DNA of 64,000 bases from Hankyongella sp964404985 (GCA_964404985.1 CAYOMD010000010.1:8840-72839); one strand, 5' to 3'; shown: positions 33,478 to 41,624, counted from the first letter of the stretch. The notes: generated by a model from the letters alone, not told the origin. Program-made: numbers and translations.

Positions 33478-33862
33478 GTCCGAGCACCTTTGCTTCGTAA
33501 TCCAGGAGTTTGCGGCATCCCGTCAGGGCGCGATAATAATCCTGGTTCATCATATCGAGCGAAATCTGAACGCACAGTAAGCGGGCGTCCGGATTTTCGA
33601 TGGCATTCATCAGATCCGTCATGCGCTCGACAAAGGACTGATAGTAATCCTTGGCGTTTGCGGTATCGAGATAGGCCAGCATGATCGGGAAGTAGACATG
33701 GCGCACCGGTGTGGTGACGTCGGCTTCCGAAATGATGTCCCGCTCCCGCAGGATCGACGCCTTGTTCTGGATGACGACCGTATTGCGCCGGTCGCCGTTC
33801 ACCATCACTGCGCCGTTGACCACAAATTTCTCACCCGGCTTCAGGGATATCTTCAACGCCAT
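33437..33862 (-). CDS. flbT: flagellin translation regulator FlbT
   Basis: In Caulobacter FlbT binds the 5' leader of flagellin mRNA and promotes its decay until the hook is finished. The 141-residue product matches: LKISLKPGEKFVVNGAVMVNGDRR, then IQNKASILRERDIISEADVTTPVRHVYF as two consecutive blocks, and SLDMMNQDYYRALTGCRKLLDYEA. It lies 89 nt downstream of the VCBS flagellin and overlaps flaF by 41 nt, an unusually long overlap. The leaders of the three flagellins that have a sigma-54 site are candidate targets. Confidence 0.94.
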   Translation of the reverse strand: MALKISLKPGEKFVVNGAVMVNGDRRNTVVIQNKASILRERDIISEADVTTPVRHVYFPIMLAYLDTANAKDYYQSFVERMTDLMNAIENPDARLLCVQISLDMMNQDYYRALTGCRKLLDYEAKVLGHVPGSLSSSSADR

Positions 33863-33951
33863 GTTCGTGCCTTCTGCTCGATTACAAATCTGATCAAATC
33901 CTAACCGGCGATGGCAAACGAATAGTTAACGCCGTGCCACGCCGGTAAGGT

Positions 33952-35238
33952 TTAGCCCTGGAACAGCGACAGGATGGACTGCGGCTGCCGGTTGGCGATC
34001 GAGAGTGCCTGCGTGCCCAGCTGCTGCTTGACCTGCAGGGACTGCAGCCGTGCGGATTCGCGGGCGATATCGGCGTCGACCAGGTTACCAATGCCGGTCT
34101 CGATGGTGTCGGAGAGCTTGTCGATGAAGGTCCGCTGCTGTTCTGCTGACTTTTGTGCGGCGCCGAATACGGTCAGCGCCTGGCTGACGTTGCGGATCGA
34201 GTCGTCGATGTCTGCAATCAGCAGCTCCGCACTCTCGGCATCATTGAACGTGGACTGAGGGGTCAACTTGATAATGGTGCCGGATGGATAGGTCTGGGCG
34301 GCGGGTCGTTGCGGTGTGGTCGGCGCTGCCTCGCCAGTACCGGTGCCGGCGGCCGTAACCGTGATCGTGATGTTGGTCGCGGCCGACAAGGTGCCATCCG
34401 CGCGCTGCGCCTGATAGGTGAAGACCTCGTTGACCGTTGCCGGTGTTGCGAGCGCCTGGGTTTCTGCCCGCCCGTTGTCGAGCGTGTAGGTATAACTGCC
34501 GTCCGACTGCACGCGCAGCCAGCCGTAGGTGGTGCGGATCGCGTTGTTGACGTTGGCAGCCTGGCCATTGATCGTGCCGACAATATTCCCGGTGGCAGCG
34601 GTATCGTTGGCGAAGACATTGCCGGTGACCGTGTTGGTTGCGTTGTCTTCGGTAACACCGCCCGTATCCGCGACCAGTGCCGTCGGCAGTGCCGTTGCCG
34701 TCGCCTTCAGGGTATAGAGGCCCAGGTCCTGACGCGGCACCGAAATCTGACGGGTTGCATCGGGGCTGACGAGTGCCACCAGATTCGCCGGCTTGCCGTT
34801 GGCCGCATCGGTTGGGCCATCGATCAGGTTGGTGCCGTTGAAGGTGGCGTTGGAGGCGATTAGTGAAATCTGCTCGCGCAGACGCTCGAAATCCTGCTTC
34901 AGGGCGTCGCGGCTGCGCTGGTCAAGACCGGCGTCCGATGCGGCGACCACCTTCTCCTTGATCTGGATCAGCAGGTCCTGAATGGACTCGGCAGCAGCCG
35001 TGGTCACATCAAGCACCGAGCGGGCCCGGTCGAGCGAGTTCTTGACCGCATCCAGACCACGCTTGTCGGCGCGCAGGTTTTGCGCAATCGCGAATACGGC
35101 GGCATTGTCCTTGGCGGTCTTGACCTGCAGGCCCGTATTGATCCGCAGCTGCGTCTCATTCAGGTCGCTGGTCGTCCGGTTGAGGTTCTGAAGCGCGTTC
35201 AGCGCCGCGCCGTTGGTATTAATGGATAGCACTGACAT
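33952..35238 (-). CDS. flagellin with an inserted VCBS-like domain
   Basis: A 428-residue filament subunit. The N-terminal D0/D1 helices (residues 1-165, MSVLSINTNGAALNALQNLN onward) and C-terminal D1/D0 helices (about 335-428, ending RQPQSILSLFQG) are nearly the same as in the flagellin at 35531. Between them, residues about 186-297 form an inserted domain (34348-34683) with VCBS-repeat hallmarks: TEDNATNTVTGNVFANDTA, YGWLRVQSDGSYTYTLDNG, and FTYQAQRADGTLSAATNITI. The sister flagellin lacks it. The start at 35238 has GGAG upstream; the longer frame adds residues without family match. A sigma-54 promoter lies at 35301-35316. Confidence 0.93.
   Translation of the reverse strand: MSVLSINTNGAALNALQNLNRTTSDLNETQLRINTGLQVKTAKDNAAVFAIAQNLRADKRGLDAVKNSLDRARSVLDVTTAAAESIQDLLIQIKEKVVAASDAGLDQRSRDALKQDFERLREQISLIASNATFNGTNLIDGPTDAANGKPANLVALVSPDATRQISVPRQDLGLYTLKATATALPTALVADTGGVTEDNATNTVTGNVFANDTAATGNIVGTINGQAANVNNAIRTTYGWLRVQSDGSYTYTLDNGRAETQALATPATVNEVFTYQAQRADGTLSAATNITITVTAAGTGTGEAAPTTPQRPAAQTYPSGTIIKLTPQSTFNDAESAELLIADIDDSIRNVSQALTVFGAAQKSAEQQRTFIDKLSDTIETGIGNLVDADIARESARLQSLQVKQQLGTQALSIANRQPQSILSLFQG
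34348..34683 (-). other. VCBS/cadherin-like domain inside the flagellin
   Basis: Codons about 186-297 of the flagellin gene. The translated pattern matches one VCBS unit as found in large RTX and biofilm adhesins: Thr-Glu-Asp opening, Gly-Asn-Val-Phe-Ala-Asn-Asp, a Tyr-Gly-x-Leu strand, a DGSYTYTLDN strand, then a Phe-Thr-Tyr strand and a final TITVTA strand. It replaces the short variable segment that in the sister flagellin runs from ALPATAPVWADP to NGSYTGQF, so it should form an outward-facing D2/D3-type domain on the filament. Confidence 0.75.
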
Positions 35239-35300
35239 GGCTTGCTCCGTTTGGTCCATCACGACAGGTGTGCGCCCGTTCGGCGCTCATCGTTAATTTA

Positions 35301-35316
35301 AGCAATTGCCATGCCA
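35301..35316 (-). promoter_or_regulatory. sigma-54 promoter of the VCBS flagellin
   Basis: On the minus strand the site reads TGGCATGGCAATTGCT, one base from the consensus TGGCACG-N4-TTGCT. Its downstream edge is 63 nt before the start codon. An AT-rich tract (about 35328-35365) upstream could bind IHF or carry the enhancer region. The position matches two other flagellin promoters in the window. Confidence 0.75.
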
Positions 35317-35458
35317 GTCTATCTACCCGTTTAATATGCTGTAATTATTATGTTTTATTCTATTGCCAGTTCAGCGCGGCAGGAATTGCCTGGTAATCAT
35401 CAGCACCTACCCGGCAAGCTTTGCGTGATTTCTTGCGGTGCATGGCCCGAGCCCGCAC

Positions 35459-35487
35459 AAAAAAAGAGGCCAGCGCAAGCGCTGGCC
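35459..35487 (-). terminator. rho-independent terminator of the 35531 flagellin gene
   Basis: A perfect 9-bp stem GGCCAGCGC / GCGCTGGCC with a two-base loop (35468-35487), followed on the minus strand by TC and seven Ts. It lies 44 nt past the flagellin stop and ends that transcript before the next sigma-54 promoter. Confidence 0.93.
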
Positions 35488-35530
35488 AAGGTGATCCACA
35501 AGGGCGGTGGATAACTGGTGATCGTGAACC

Positions 35531-36439
35531 TTAGCCCTGGAACAGGGAGAGTATGGATTGCGGCTGCCGGTTGGCGATCGAGAGTGCCTGTGTGCCCAGC
35601 TGCTGCTTGACCTGCAGCGACTGCAGCCGCGCGGACTCGCGGGCGATATCGGCGTCGACCAGGTTGCCGATCCCGGTCTCGACCGTATCGGAGAGCTTGT
35701 CGATGAACGTGCGTTGCTGTTCGGTGGATCTTTGTGCGGCCCCGAACACAGTCAGCGCCTGGCTGAGGTTGCGAATGCTGCTGTCCACCAGCGGGATCAA
35801 CGCATTGGCGGTTGTGGCGTCGGTGAAGGTGCTGTCCTGCGCCAGTTGCAGAAACTGGCCCGTGTAGGACCCGTTCGGTTGCTGCACCGGGTCGGCCCAG
35901 ACGGGCGCGGTCGCAGGCAAGGCCAGGTCCACACGGGTGACCGATATCTGGCGAGTGGCATCCGGACTCACGAGCGCGGTCAAAAACGCCGGCTTGCCGT
36001 TAGCCGCATCGGTTGGACCGTCGATGAGGTTCGTACCATTGAACGTCGCATTGCCGCCTATCAAGCTGATCTGCTCACGCAGACGCTCAAAGTCCTGCTT
36101 CAGGGCATCACGGCTACGCTGGTCGAGCCCGGCGTCGGACGCAGCGACGACCTTCTCCTTGATCTGGATGAGCACATCCTGGATCGACTCCACCGCTGCC
36201 GTCGTAATGTCGAGCACCGAGCGGGCCCGGTCGAGCGAGTTTTTGACGGCATCCAGACCGCGCTTGTCCGCACGCAGGTTCTGCGCAATCGCGAACACTG
36301 CGGCGTTGTCCTTGGCGGTCTTGACATTCAAGCCGGTATTGATGCGCAGCTGCGTCTCGTTGAGGTCGCTGCTGGTCCTGTTCAAGTTCTGCAGCGCATT
36401 CAGCGCAGCGCCATTGGTGTTGATCGAAAGCACCGACAT
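35531..36439 (-). CDS. flagellin, class 1
   Basis: A 302-residue filament protein with the same termini as the VCBS flagellin (MSVLSINTNGAALNALQNLN at the start, ending RQPQSILSLFQG) but a short central region, so it represents the ancestral form of this pair. The D1 signature LRINTGLNVKTAKDNAAVFA is intact. The start at 36439 fits the leader of its paralogue; a longer frame to 36463 is not supported. It has its own sigma-54 promoter (36507-36522) and a strong terminator (35459-35487), so it is a one-gene unit. Confidence 0.95.
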   Translation of the reverse strand: MSVLSINTNGAALNALQNLNRTSSDLNETQLRINTGLNVKTAKDNAAVFAIAQNLRADKRGLDAVKNSLDRARSVLDITTAAVESIQDVLIQIKEKVVAASDAGLDQRSRDALKQDFERLREQISLIGGNATFNGTNLIDGPTDAANGKPAFLTALVSPDATRQISVTRVDLALPATAPVWADPVQQPNGSYTGQFLQLAQDSTFTDATTANALIPLVDSSIRNLSQALTVFGAAQRSTEQQRTFIDKLSDTVETGIGNLVDADIARESARLQSLQVKQQLGTQALSIANRQPQSILSLFQG

Positions 36440-36737
36440 GGGCTTGTCCTTCTGCTCATGCACGCTCGCCTGCCGGGTTTGGCCTGGAACGCGTCAGAAA
36501 GCATGCAGCAGAAGTCGTGCCAAACGTCAGGTCTGGATTATAACATTATAATATATAGGTTTTATTTTTTTCAGTCCGGAGTGGCATCAAGCCGCCCGGC
36601 AACGTCTGCCGAGCGGCTCCGGAATGTTCTGCCGGGTCAGAGCAATTTCCAAGCGAATGGGTACATCCGATGGTTCAGAAATCGCGCAAACCAAAGAGTT
36701 AGAGCGGCGACCAGATTCAATCAGATCGCGTGTCGCG
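36440..36737. other. flagellin upstream region with AT-rich tract and inverted repeat
   Basis: Besides the sigma-54 site at 36507-36522 and the AT-rich tract, this gap holds an imperfect stem between AGCCGCCCGGCA (about 36592-36603) and TGCCGAGCGGCT (36608-36619), enclosed by CCGGAG and CTCCGG. It lies downstream of flaG, but on the flaG strand A-rich rather than T-rich sequence follows, so it is not a standard terminator. No gene is visible. Confidence 0.4.
36507..36522 (-). promoter_or_regulatory. sigma-54 promoter of the class 1 flagellin
   Basis: On the minus strand: TGGCACGACTTCTGCT, one base from consensus (CTGC for TTGC). It ends 68 nt before the start codon at 36439. A strongly AT-rich stretch (about 36538-36572) lies upstream, as at the 35301 site. 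Confidence 0.72.
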
Positions 36738-37148
36738 CTAAGCCTGCCGGTCGACGGCCGCGCCGGAGACGGGTTGGTTATGCGCCTTGAGCAGCTTCAG
36801 CACCTGTTCGGTGGGAAACTGTGCGGTGACTTCACCGGTCTTCGGATCGAGAAACTCGTAGACGAAGCGGTTTGCGTCCTTGTCCAGACGAATGGAGAGT
36901 TTGGCGTTTTGCGGCAGAGAGTCGGCCAGTTCGCCCAGCAATGCGCGCAGGCGTTCTGTCGGTTGCTCTGTGTCGCTGCTACCGATCAGGCGAAGCTCCG
37001 GCCCAGCGGGCTCGGTGCGGGCATTCCCCTGAGCGTAGGTCACAGCGGCCGATGCGCCCCCCGGCGCCGGCGACTGGTTGTTTTGAGCCAGATTGGCCGG
37101 CGGGAGAGGCGGGACCGGCGCGATGCGAGAGGCATCGATCTTGTCCAT
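36738..37148 (-). CDS. flaG: FlaG family flagellar protein
   Basis: A 136-residue protein. The first 65 residues are Pro/Ala/Gln-rich and look disordered. The C-terminal 70 residues match FlaG: ERLRALLGELADSLPQNAKL, then SIRLDKDANRFVYEFLDPKTG and EVTAQFPTEQVLKLL. FlaG affects filament length in some bacteria; its mechanism is unclear. The ATG at 37148 begins MDKIDASRIAP; a GTG three codons upstream is also possible. It sits between the two flagellin classes. Confidence 0.85.
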   Translation of the reverse strand: MDKIDASRIAPVPPLPPANLAQNNQSPAPGGASAAVTYAQGNARTEPAGPELRLIGSSDTEQPTERLRALLGELADSLPQNAKLSIRLDKDANRFVYEFLDPKTGEVTAQFPTEQVLKLLKAHNQPVSGAAVDRQA

Positions 37149-37294
37149 CCTAATCACCCTTGTGTTTCACCCTGGCCAGAGCGTGAGCTCGTCTCTCGCG
37201 AACTCTTTGCGCCCGGCTGGGTCGCCGTCGCCACGACGGCCGGCTAGTGGTCTGCGCGTTCTGCGCGGGCCGGTCCGTCGTAGCGGCTGGTGCC

Positions 37295-37322
37295 GGGAGG
37301 GGTGCGTCCTGCACCGCCTCCC
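37295..37322 (-). terminator. hairpin downstream of class 2 flagellin
   Basis: GGGAGG-GGTGC pairs with GCACC-GCCTCCC with a one-base bulge and a 5-nt loop, 17 nt past the flagellin stop at 37340. No T run follows, so termination or mRNA 3'-end protection are both possible. Confidence 0.4.
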
Positions 37323-37339
37323 AGCGCCTGGAGCCGTTC

Positions 37340-38518
37340 TTACCGGAACAGCGAGACGACCGACTGCGGCGCCTGGTTGGCGATCGACAGGGCCTGCAGA
37401 CCAAGCTGCTGCTTGACCTGAAGCGCCTGCAGACGTGCCGATTCCTTGGCGAGATCGGCGTCGACCAGGTTGCCGATACCCGAGTTGATCGAGTCGGTCA
37501 GCTTGGTTGCGAACTGCTGCTGAATGTCGATCTGACGCGAGGTCGAACCGAAAGACGCCAGTGTCGCGTTCACATTCGACTTGAAGTTGTCGACCACCGC
37601 GATCGCGGATGCACGATCCGAGAATTTGGTGAGGTCAACGCTGCTCAAGTTCTTGCTCAAAGCTTCCCCGACAATGTTGCCGCTGGACGCTGCCTTGAAG
37701 TCCTCAGCCGTCAGGCTCAGTGTCGAACCGTTCGAGAGGTTTGCCGAAGCCGTGAAGTTGAACGCTTGCGTACCAACCGTGATGGCGACGACACCCGTAG
37801 CTGCCGTGTAGTTGGTGCCGCCAGTCAGGGTTACCGTGAACTTGCCGCTGTCAGCATCAACGGCAAGACCGTTCGCACCGACACCTGCAGCATCCGCGAT
37901 TTCCTTGGCAACGACACCGCCGTTATTGCCCGACAGCAGGCTGTTGAGCGATTGCCCGCTGGTTACCGCAACGTTCCCGGCCGCAACCGAGAGGGTGGCG
38001 CTGGTGCTGTTGGCGTTGAGGTTGACCCCCGACAGCGAAATGCGGTCGACGGTCGAGTTCTGCTTCACCGCGGTGATCGCCGAGATCGAGTCCGGCGACG
38101 CCTTGATGAGGTTGGTGCCGTTGAATTCGGCCTGGCTGACGACCGAGCCGATCTGGCTGACAATCGACTTGAAGTCGTTGTTCAAGGCGCTGCGACTGGT
38201 CGCGTCCAGGCCGCTGTCCGATGATGCAACCGCGATTTCACGCGCGCGGTTCAGCAGGTCGGAGATCGACTCACCCGCTTGTACCGCGACGTCGAGCGAA
38301 GACTTGGCGCGGTTGAGCGAGGTCTGCACCGCGGACAGACCGGCGACATCGCCGCGCAGATTTTGCGCAATCGAGTAGCTGGCGCTGTCGTCCTTGGCGG
38401 AGGAGACGCGCAGACCGGTGTTGACCCGGTTCTGCACTTCCTCAAGGCTGCGGTTGGTGGTCGAGAGGTTTTGCAGCGCGACGAACGCGCCGGTATTGGT
38501 ATTGACTGAAAATGCCAT
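37340..38518 (-). CDS. flagellin, class 2 (second of a tandem pair)
   Basis: A 392-residue filament protein starting MAFSVNTNTGAFVALQNLS and ending NQAPQSVVSLFR. The N-terminal ~170 and C-terminal ~80 residues are nearly identical to the 38590 flagellin, while the central region (about 175-300) differs. AGGAGG lies 6 nt upstream of the ATG. The 71-nt gap to the upstream flagellin has no sigma-54 site, so this copy probably depends on read-through from the promoter at 39859. Confidence 0.95.
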   Translation of the reverse strand: MAFSVNTNTGAFVALQNLSTTNRSLEEVQNRVNTGLRVSSAKDDSASYSIAQNLRGDVAGLSAVQTSLNRAKSSLDVAVQAGESISDLLNRAREIAVASSDSGLDATSRSALNNDFKSIVSQIGSVVSQAEFNGTNLIKASPDSISAITAVKQNSTVDRISLSGVNLNANSTSATLSVAAGNVAVTSGQSLNSLLSGNNGGVVAKEIADAAGVGANGLAVDADSGKFTVTLTGGTNYTAATGVVAITVGTQAFNFTASANLSNGSTLSLTAEDFKAASSGNIVGEALSKNLSSVDLTKFSDRASAIAVVDNFKSNVNATLASFGSTSRQIDIQQQFATKLTDSINSGIGNLVDADLAKESARLQALQVKQQLGLQALSIANQAPQSVVSLFR

Positions 38519-38557
38519 TCTGGCCTCCTGTTTTTATAAGGTTTGCGAGCTTTCTGC

Positions 38558-38578
38558 TCCCGGGCCTTCTGGCCCGGA
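38558..38578 (-). terminator. GC-rich hairpin between the class 2 flagellins
   Basis: TCCGGGCC-AGAA-GGCCCGGGA on the minus strand forms an 8-bp stem with a tetraloop, 11 nt beyond the stop of the upstream flagellin. There is no U tract. It may act as a partial terminator or RNA stabiliser that sets the ratio of the two flagellins. Confidence 0.45.
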
Positions 38579-38589
38579 CATGTCTTCGA

Positions 38590-39786
38590 TTACCGGAACA
38601 GAGATACGACCGACTGCGGTGCCTGGTTGGCGATCGACAGGGCCTGCAGACCAAGCTGCTGCTTGACCTGAAGTGCCTGCAGACGCGCCGATTCCTTGGC
38701 GAGATCGGCATCAACCAGGTTACCGATGCCCGAATTGATCGAGTCGTTCAGTTTGGTTGCGAACTGCTGCTGAATATCGATCTGACGCGAGGTCGAACCG
38801 AAAGACGCCAGTGTTGCGTTCACATTCGCCTTGAAGTTGTCGACGACGGCCACGGCCAGCGAGCGGTCGGTGGCATTGGTCAGGTCGATTTCGCTCAGCG
38901 ACGCAGCGTTGCCAGAAGCAGCACCCGTGGTTGTGTAGGTGAATGCACCACCACCGGCTGCAGCCGTTGACAGCGCGCTGACCGACAGCTGTACCTTACC
39001 GGTATTTGCGCTGTTGGCGACCGTGCCGGCAGCGCCTTCGTAAGTGCGGCCGCCAACAGTAATGTCGACTGCGCCGTCAGCCTGGGCGTTGATGACGCTC
39101 AGATCAACTTCAATGGTGTTCTCGTTGACGAAATCGATACCATTGGTGGTTTCGATGGTCGAGCGAACAAACGCTGAGTTGGACTTGTTGCCGCCTGCAG
39201 CAAGCGTCGTGGCAAGTGACTCACTGTTTGCAACAGTCTGGGTCGCAGCCGATGCACGCAGGGTTGCACTGGTACCGTTGGCGTTGAGGTCGACACCTGC
39301 CAGAGAGATGCGGTCTACAGTCGAGTTCTGCTTCACCGCGGTGATCGCCGAGATCGAGTCCGGAGTCGCCTTGATGAGGTTGGTGCCGTTGAACTCGGCC
39401 TGGCTGACAACCGACCCGACCTGGCTGACGATCGACTTGAAGTCGTTGTTCAGGGCGGTGCGGCTGGTAGCATCCAGACCGTTGTCCGATGCCGCAACGG
39501 CAATTTCACGTGCCCGGTTCAGCAGGTCGGAAATCGACTCGCCCGCTTGTACCGCGACGTCCAGCGACGACTTGGCACGGTTAAGCGAGGTTTGCACCGC
39601 CGACAGGCCGGCAACGTCACCACGGAGATTCTGTGCGATGGAGTAGCTGGCGCTGTCGTCCTTGGCGGAGGACACGCGCAGGCCGGTGTTTACCCGGTTC
39701 TGCACTTCCGCGAGGTCGCGGTTGGTGGAAGACAGGTTCTGCAGCGCAACAAATGCGCCGGTATTGGTGTTCACTGAAAATGCCAT
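38590..39786 (-). CDS. flagellin, class 2 (first of a tandem pair)
   Basis: A 398-residue filament protein with the D0/D1 signature LQNLSSTNRDLAEVQNRVNT, the stretch VSSAKDDSASYSIAQNLRGD, and the C-terminal helix ESARLQALQVKQQLGLQALS. The centre (about 180-300) is Ala/Thr/Asn-rich and diverges from its paralogue. SD GAATGAAGGAG lies 7 nt before the ATG and is the partner of an 11-bp inverted repeat reaching into the sigma-54 promoter. First gene of the flagellin series, under the best-matching promoter. Confidence 0.95.
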   Translation of the reverse strand: MAFSVNTNTGAFVALQNLSSTNRDLAEVQNRVNTGLRVSSAKDDSASYSIAQNLRGDVAGLSAVQTSLNRAKSSLDVAVQAGESISDLLNRAREIAVAASDNGLDATSRTALNNDFKSIVSQVGSVVSQAEFNGTNLIKATPDSISAITAVKQNSTVDRISLAGVDLNANGTSATLRASAATQTVANSESLATTLAAGGNKSNSAFVRSTIETTNGIDFVNENTIEVDLSVINAQADGAVDITVGGRTYEGAAGTVANSANTGKVQLSVSALSTAAAGGGAFTYTTTGAASGNAASLSEIDLTNATDRSLAVAVVDNFKANVNATLASFGSTSRQIDIQQQFATKLNDSINSGIGNLVDADLAKESARLQALQVKQQLGLQALSIANQAPQSVVSLFR

Positions 39787-39793
39787 TTCTTGG

Positions 39794-39860
39794 CTCCTTC
39801 ATTCTAAAGGCGTTATGAGCATTATGCTCTTCAACGGACTTTGCCGCAGGAATGAAGGAG
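39794..39860 (-). promoter_or_regulatory. inverted repeat linking flagellin RBS and promoter, with leader palindrome
   Basis: GAATGAAGGAG at the ribosome-binding site (39794-39804 on the minus strand) is exactly complementary to CTCCTTCATTC at 39850-39860, which overlaps the -12 element. Between them is the perfect palindrome GAGCATAATGCTC (39817-39829). With sigma-54 initiation near 39848 only the palindrome would be in the RNA; a longer read-through transcript could fold the ribosome-binding site away. Confidence 0.55.
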
Positions 39861-39874
39861 CAAGGGTCGTGCCA
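39859..39874 (-). promoter_or_regulatory. consensus sigma-54 promoter of class 2 flagellins
   Basis: On the minus strand: TGGCACGACCCTTGCT, a full match to TGGCACG-N4-TTGCT. It ends 73 nt before the ATG at 39786. The rest of the 310-nt gap (39787-40096) holds a terminator at 40043-40072 and nothing else I can recognise. Confidence 0.9.
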
Positions 39875-40042
39875 CCAATTTGGTTAATTCTGCGTCCACC
39901 ATCACGCGCCGCAGCGGCGTTTGCGTAAAAGTTTTCCGGGTAGTCGCTGAATGGGGGCCTTAACCTTCTGCTAGGCATCTTTCGGCAGTCGCTACCCGGC
40001 AAAACCTGCCGGGTGCGGCAAAAATTGCCGGCTTTACGCATT

Positions 40043-40072
40043 AAAAAAGCCGCCGGACTAAGGCCCGGCGGC
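40043..40072 (-). terminator. rho-independent terminator after the TPR gene
   Basis: On the minus strand GCCGCCGG-GCCTTAGT-CCGGCGGC forms an 8-bp stem and is followed by six Ts. It lies 25 nt past the TPR stop codon and insulates the flagellin operon from the TonB cluster. Confidence 0.94.
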
Positions 40073-40096
40073 GTATTTCACACCAATGGAGGCAGA

Positions 40097-41404
40097 TTAG
40101 AGTGCTACGTTTGTCTTGCTGTCGAGGTAGGCAATCCACAACTGTGCCAGCGCCTGCTCATTCGCACCGGCGATGGCAGCAAAGGTCGCCTTGGCGGCAT
40201 CCACCTGACCAGCGGCTGCTTGCGCGGTGCCAAGGATGAGCTCGGCCTGGCTCTTGTTCGGGATCGCTTTCAGCTTGCCCGTAATGCCCTTGCTGAGGGC
40301 AAGATTGAGCAGTTCGATCGACTTCGCATAGTCACCATAGTTATAGTAGCTCTCGCCGATCACCGCAGCGAGGTCCCCTGTTGCGGCAGCGCGGGCCTGT
40401 TTCTCCTGAGCGGGAAGCCCTGCCTTATCCTCAGCCTGACCCTTCTTGGCCGAAGTGATGATTTCGTTGGCAATCGCCACGGTGCTACCCTGCATGGCAC
40501 CGGCCTCTATCCCGCGCTGTGCCGCAGCGATAGCTTCAGCAAACATCGTGCGCTTGGCTGCTGTCTCGGCCATCTCCAGATAGTCGGCGGCCCCTTGCAG
40601 CGCATTGGCCTGCCACTGGAGGCGGTAGCTGGCGAGCACCAGCGGATCGCCCATGCCCTTGCGATCCCGCAAATAGACGACGCCGGCACGGATGTTCTTG
40701 TCGGACGGGTAGGCACGGATCAGGTCGCTTACGGTCTTGTTGATGCGAACGGGGTCACCGGCGCGGACGGCAGCATTCACCAGTGAACCATAGAGCCCTT
40801 CCTCAGCCTTGCTGCCGTTGGCCGCAGTGACGCTGATCGCCTTTTCGTAGTAGGTCATGGCCTCGGACTCCTGGTCCTGCTGCTGCAGCAACTGGCCCAG
40901 AACCACGTAGTGGGACGGCACATTCGGGGCGAGTGCAATCAATTCCCGGCCCCATTTCAAGGCAGTCGGCAGATCCTGCTTCTGGTAGGCGATGCTGCGC
41001 AGGGACTCGAGCAGCTTTGGCTTCAGGTCAGCCGGGGCACCGCCACTGCTGTACATGATCTCCAGGGCATCCCGGAGTAGATCCTGATCGTTGGTGGCCT
41101 GCGCCAAGGAGTACAGCAACTGGCCCTGGGTGAAGCTCTCAACCGGAGTCCGGTTCTGCACATTGGCGATCTCGCGTGTCTTTGCGATTGCCTCAGGCAG
41201 CTTGCCCTCCTTCTGCAGTTTTTGTGCCTCACCGACAATCTTGGAGACCTCTTTGCCGAGCTTGATCGGTGCTTCCTTCTTCTCCTCGGACTTCTTGTCC
41301 TTGGACTGGGCGAAGACCGGGCCGACAACCATGGGCATGCCAACGCTTACGACGGCTGCCAACAAAGCGACCCGAAGGCCAGAGGATTTGGAACGATGCC
41401 GCAT
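40097..41404 (-). CDS. exported TPR protein of the TonB cluster
   Basis: A 435-residue protein with a signal peptide (MRHRSKSSGLRVALLAAVVS... ending VFAQ) and a Lys/Glu-rich stretch, then helical TPR-like repeats through the whole length, for example WGRELIALAPNVPSHYVVLG and AMTYYEKAISVTAANG. Relatives occur next to tonB-exbB-exbD in Sphingomonads and Xanthomonads as I recall, with unknown function; a scaffold role in the periplasm is likely. A terminator (41557-41597) separates it from exbD, so it probably has its own promoter. The ATG at 41404 was chosen for the signal peptide. Confidence 0.82.
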   Translation of the reverse strand: MRHRSKSSGLRVALLAAVVSVGMPMVVGPVFAQSKDKKSEEKKEAPIKLGKEVSKIVGEAQKLQKEGKLPEAIAKTREIANVQNRTPVESFTQGQLLYSLAQATNDQDLLRDALEIMYSSGGAPADLKPKLLESLRSIAYQKQDLPTALKWGRELIALAPNVPSHYVVLGQLLQQQDQESEAMTYYEKAISVTAANGSKAEEGLYGSLVNAAVRAGDPVRINKTVSDLIRAYPSDKNIRAGVVYLRDRKGMGDPLVLASYRLQWQANALQGAADYLEMAETAAKRTMFAEAIAAAQRGIEAGAMQGSTVAIANEIITSAKKGQAEDKAGLPAQEKQARAAATGDLAAVIGESYYNYGDYAKSIELLNLALSKGITGKLKAIPNKSQAELILGTAQAAAGQVDAAKATFAAIAGANEQALAQLWIAYLDSKTNVAL

Positions 41405-41556
41405 GGGAGGATCTCCTTTTTCCGGGCATGAACGGACGAATACCAAAAGGCACAACAACTACTCTATAAATGTACAGCCACCCCGGCAATGGTCGGAAAG
41501 GGCGTAATGGTAGCGTGCCTTGCAGCCGTTGAACGCGGCATGAACCGCATAGTCAG

Positions 41557-41597
41557 AAAAGAAATGCCCGCCGAGGCGCTATAACCGACGGCGGGCA
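41557..41597 (-). terminator. rho-independent terminator of the exb operon
   Basis: On the minus strand TGCCCGCCG and CGGCGGGCA form a 9-bp perfect stem with a 15-nt loop, followed by TTTCTTTT. It starts 28 nt past the stop of the second exbD gene. Confidence 0.87.
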
Positions 41598-41624
41598 GTC
41601 CTGCAGGTTTGCGCGTATGTGTGA

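Noticed and set aside
33952..39786. Flagellin gene duplications as a phase-variation or invertible cassette
   Set aside because: All copies point the same way, no site-specific recombinase or inverted recombination sites are seen, and three copies have their own promoters.
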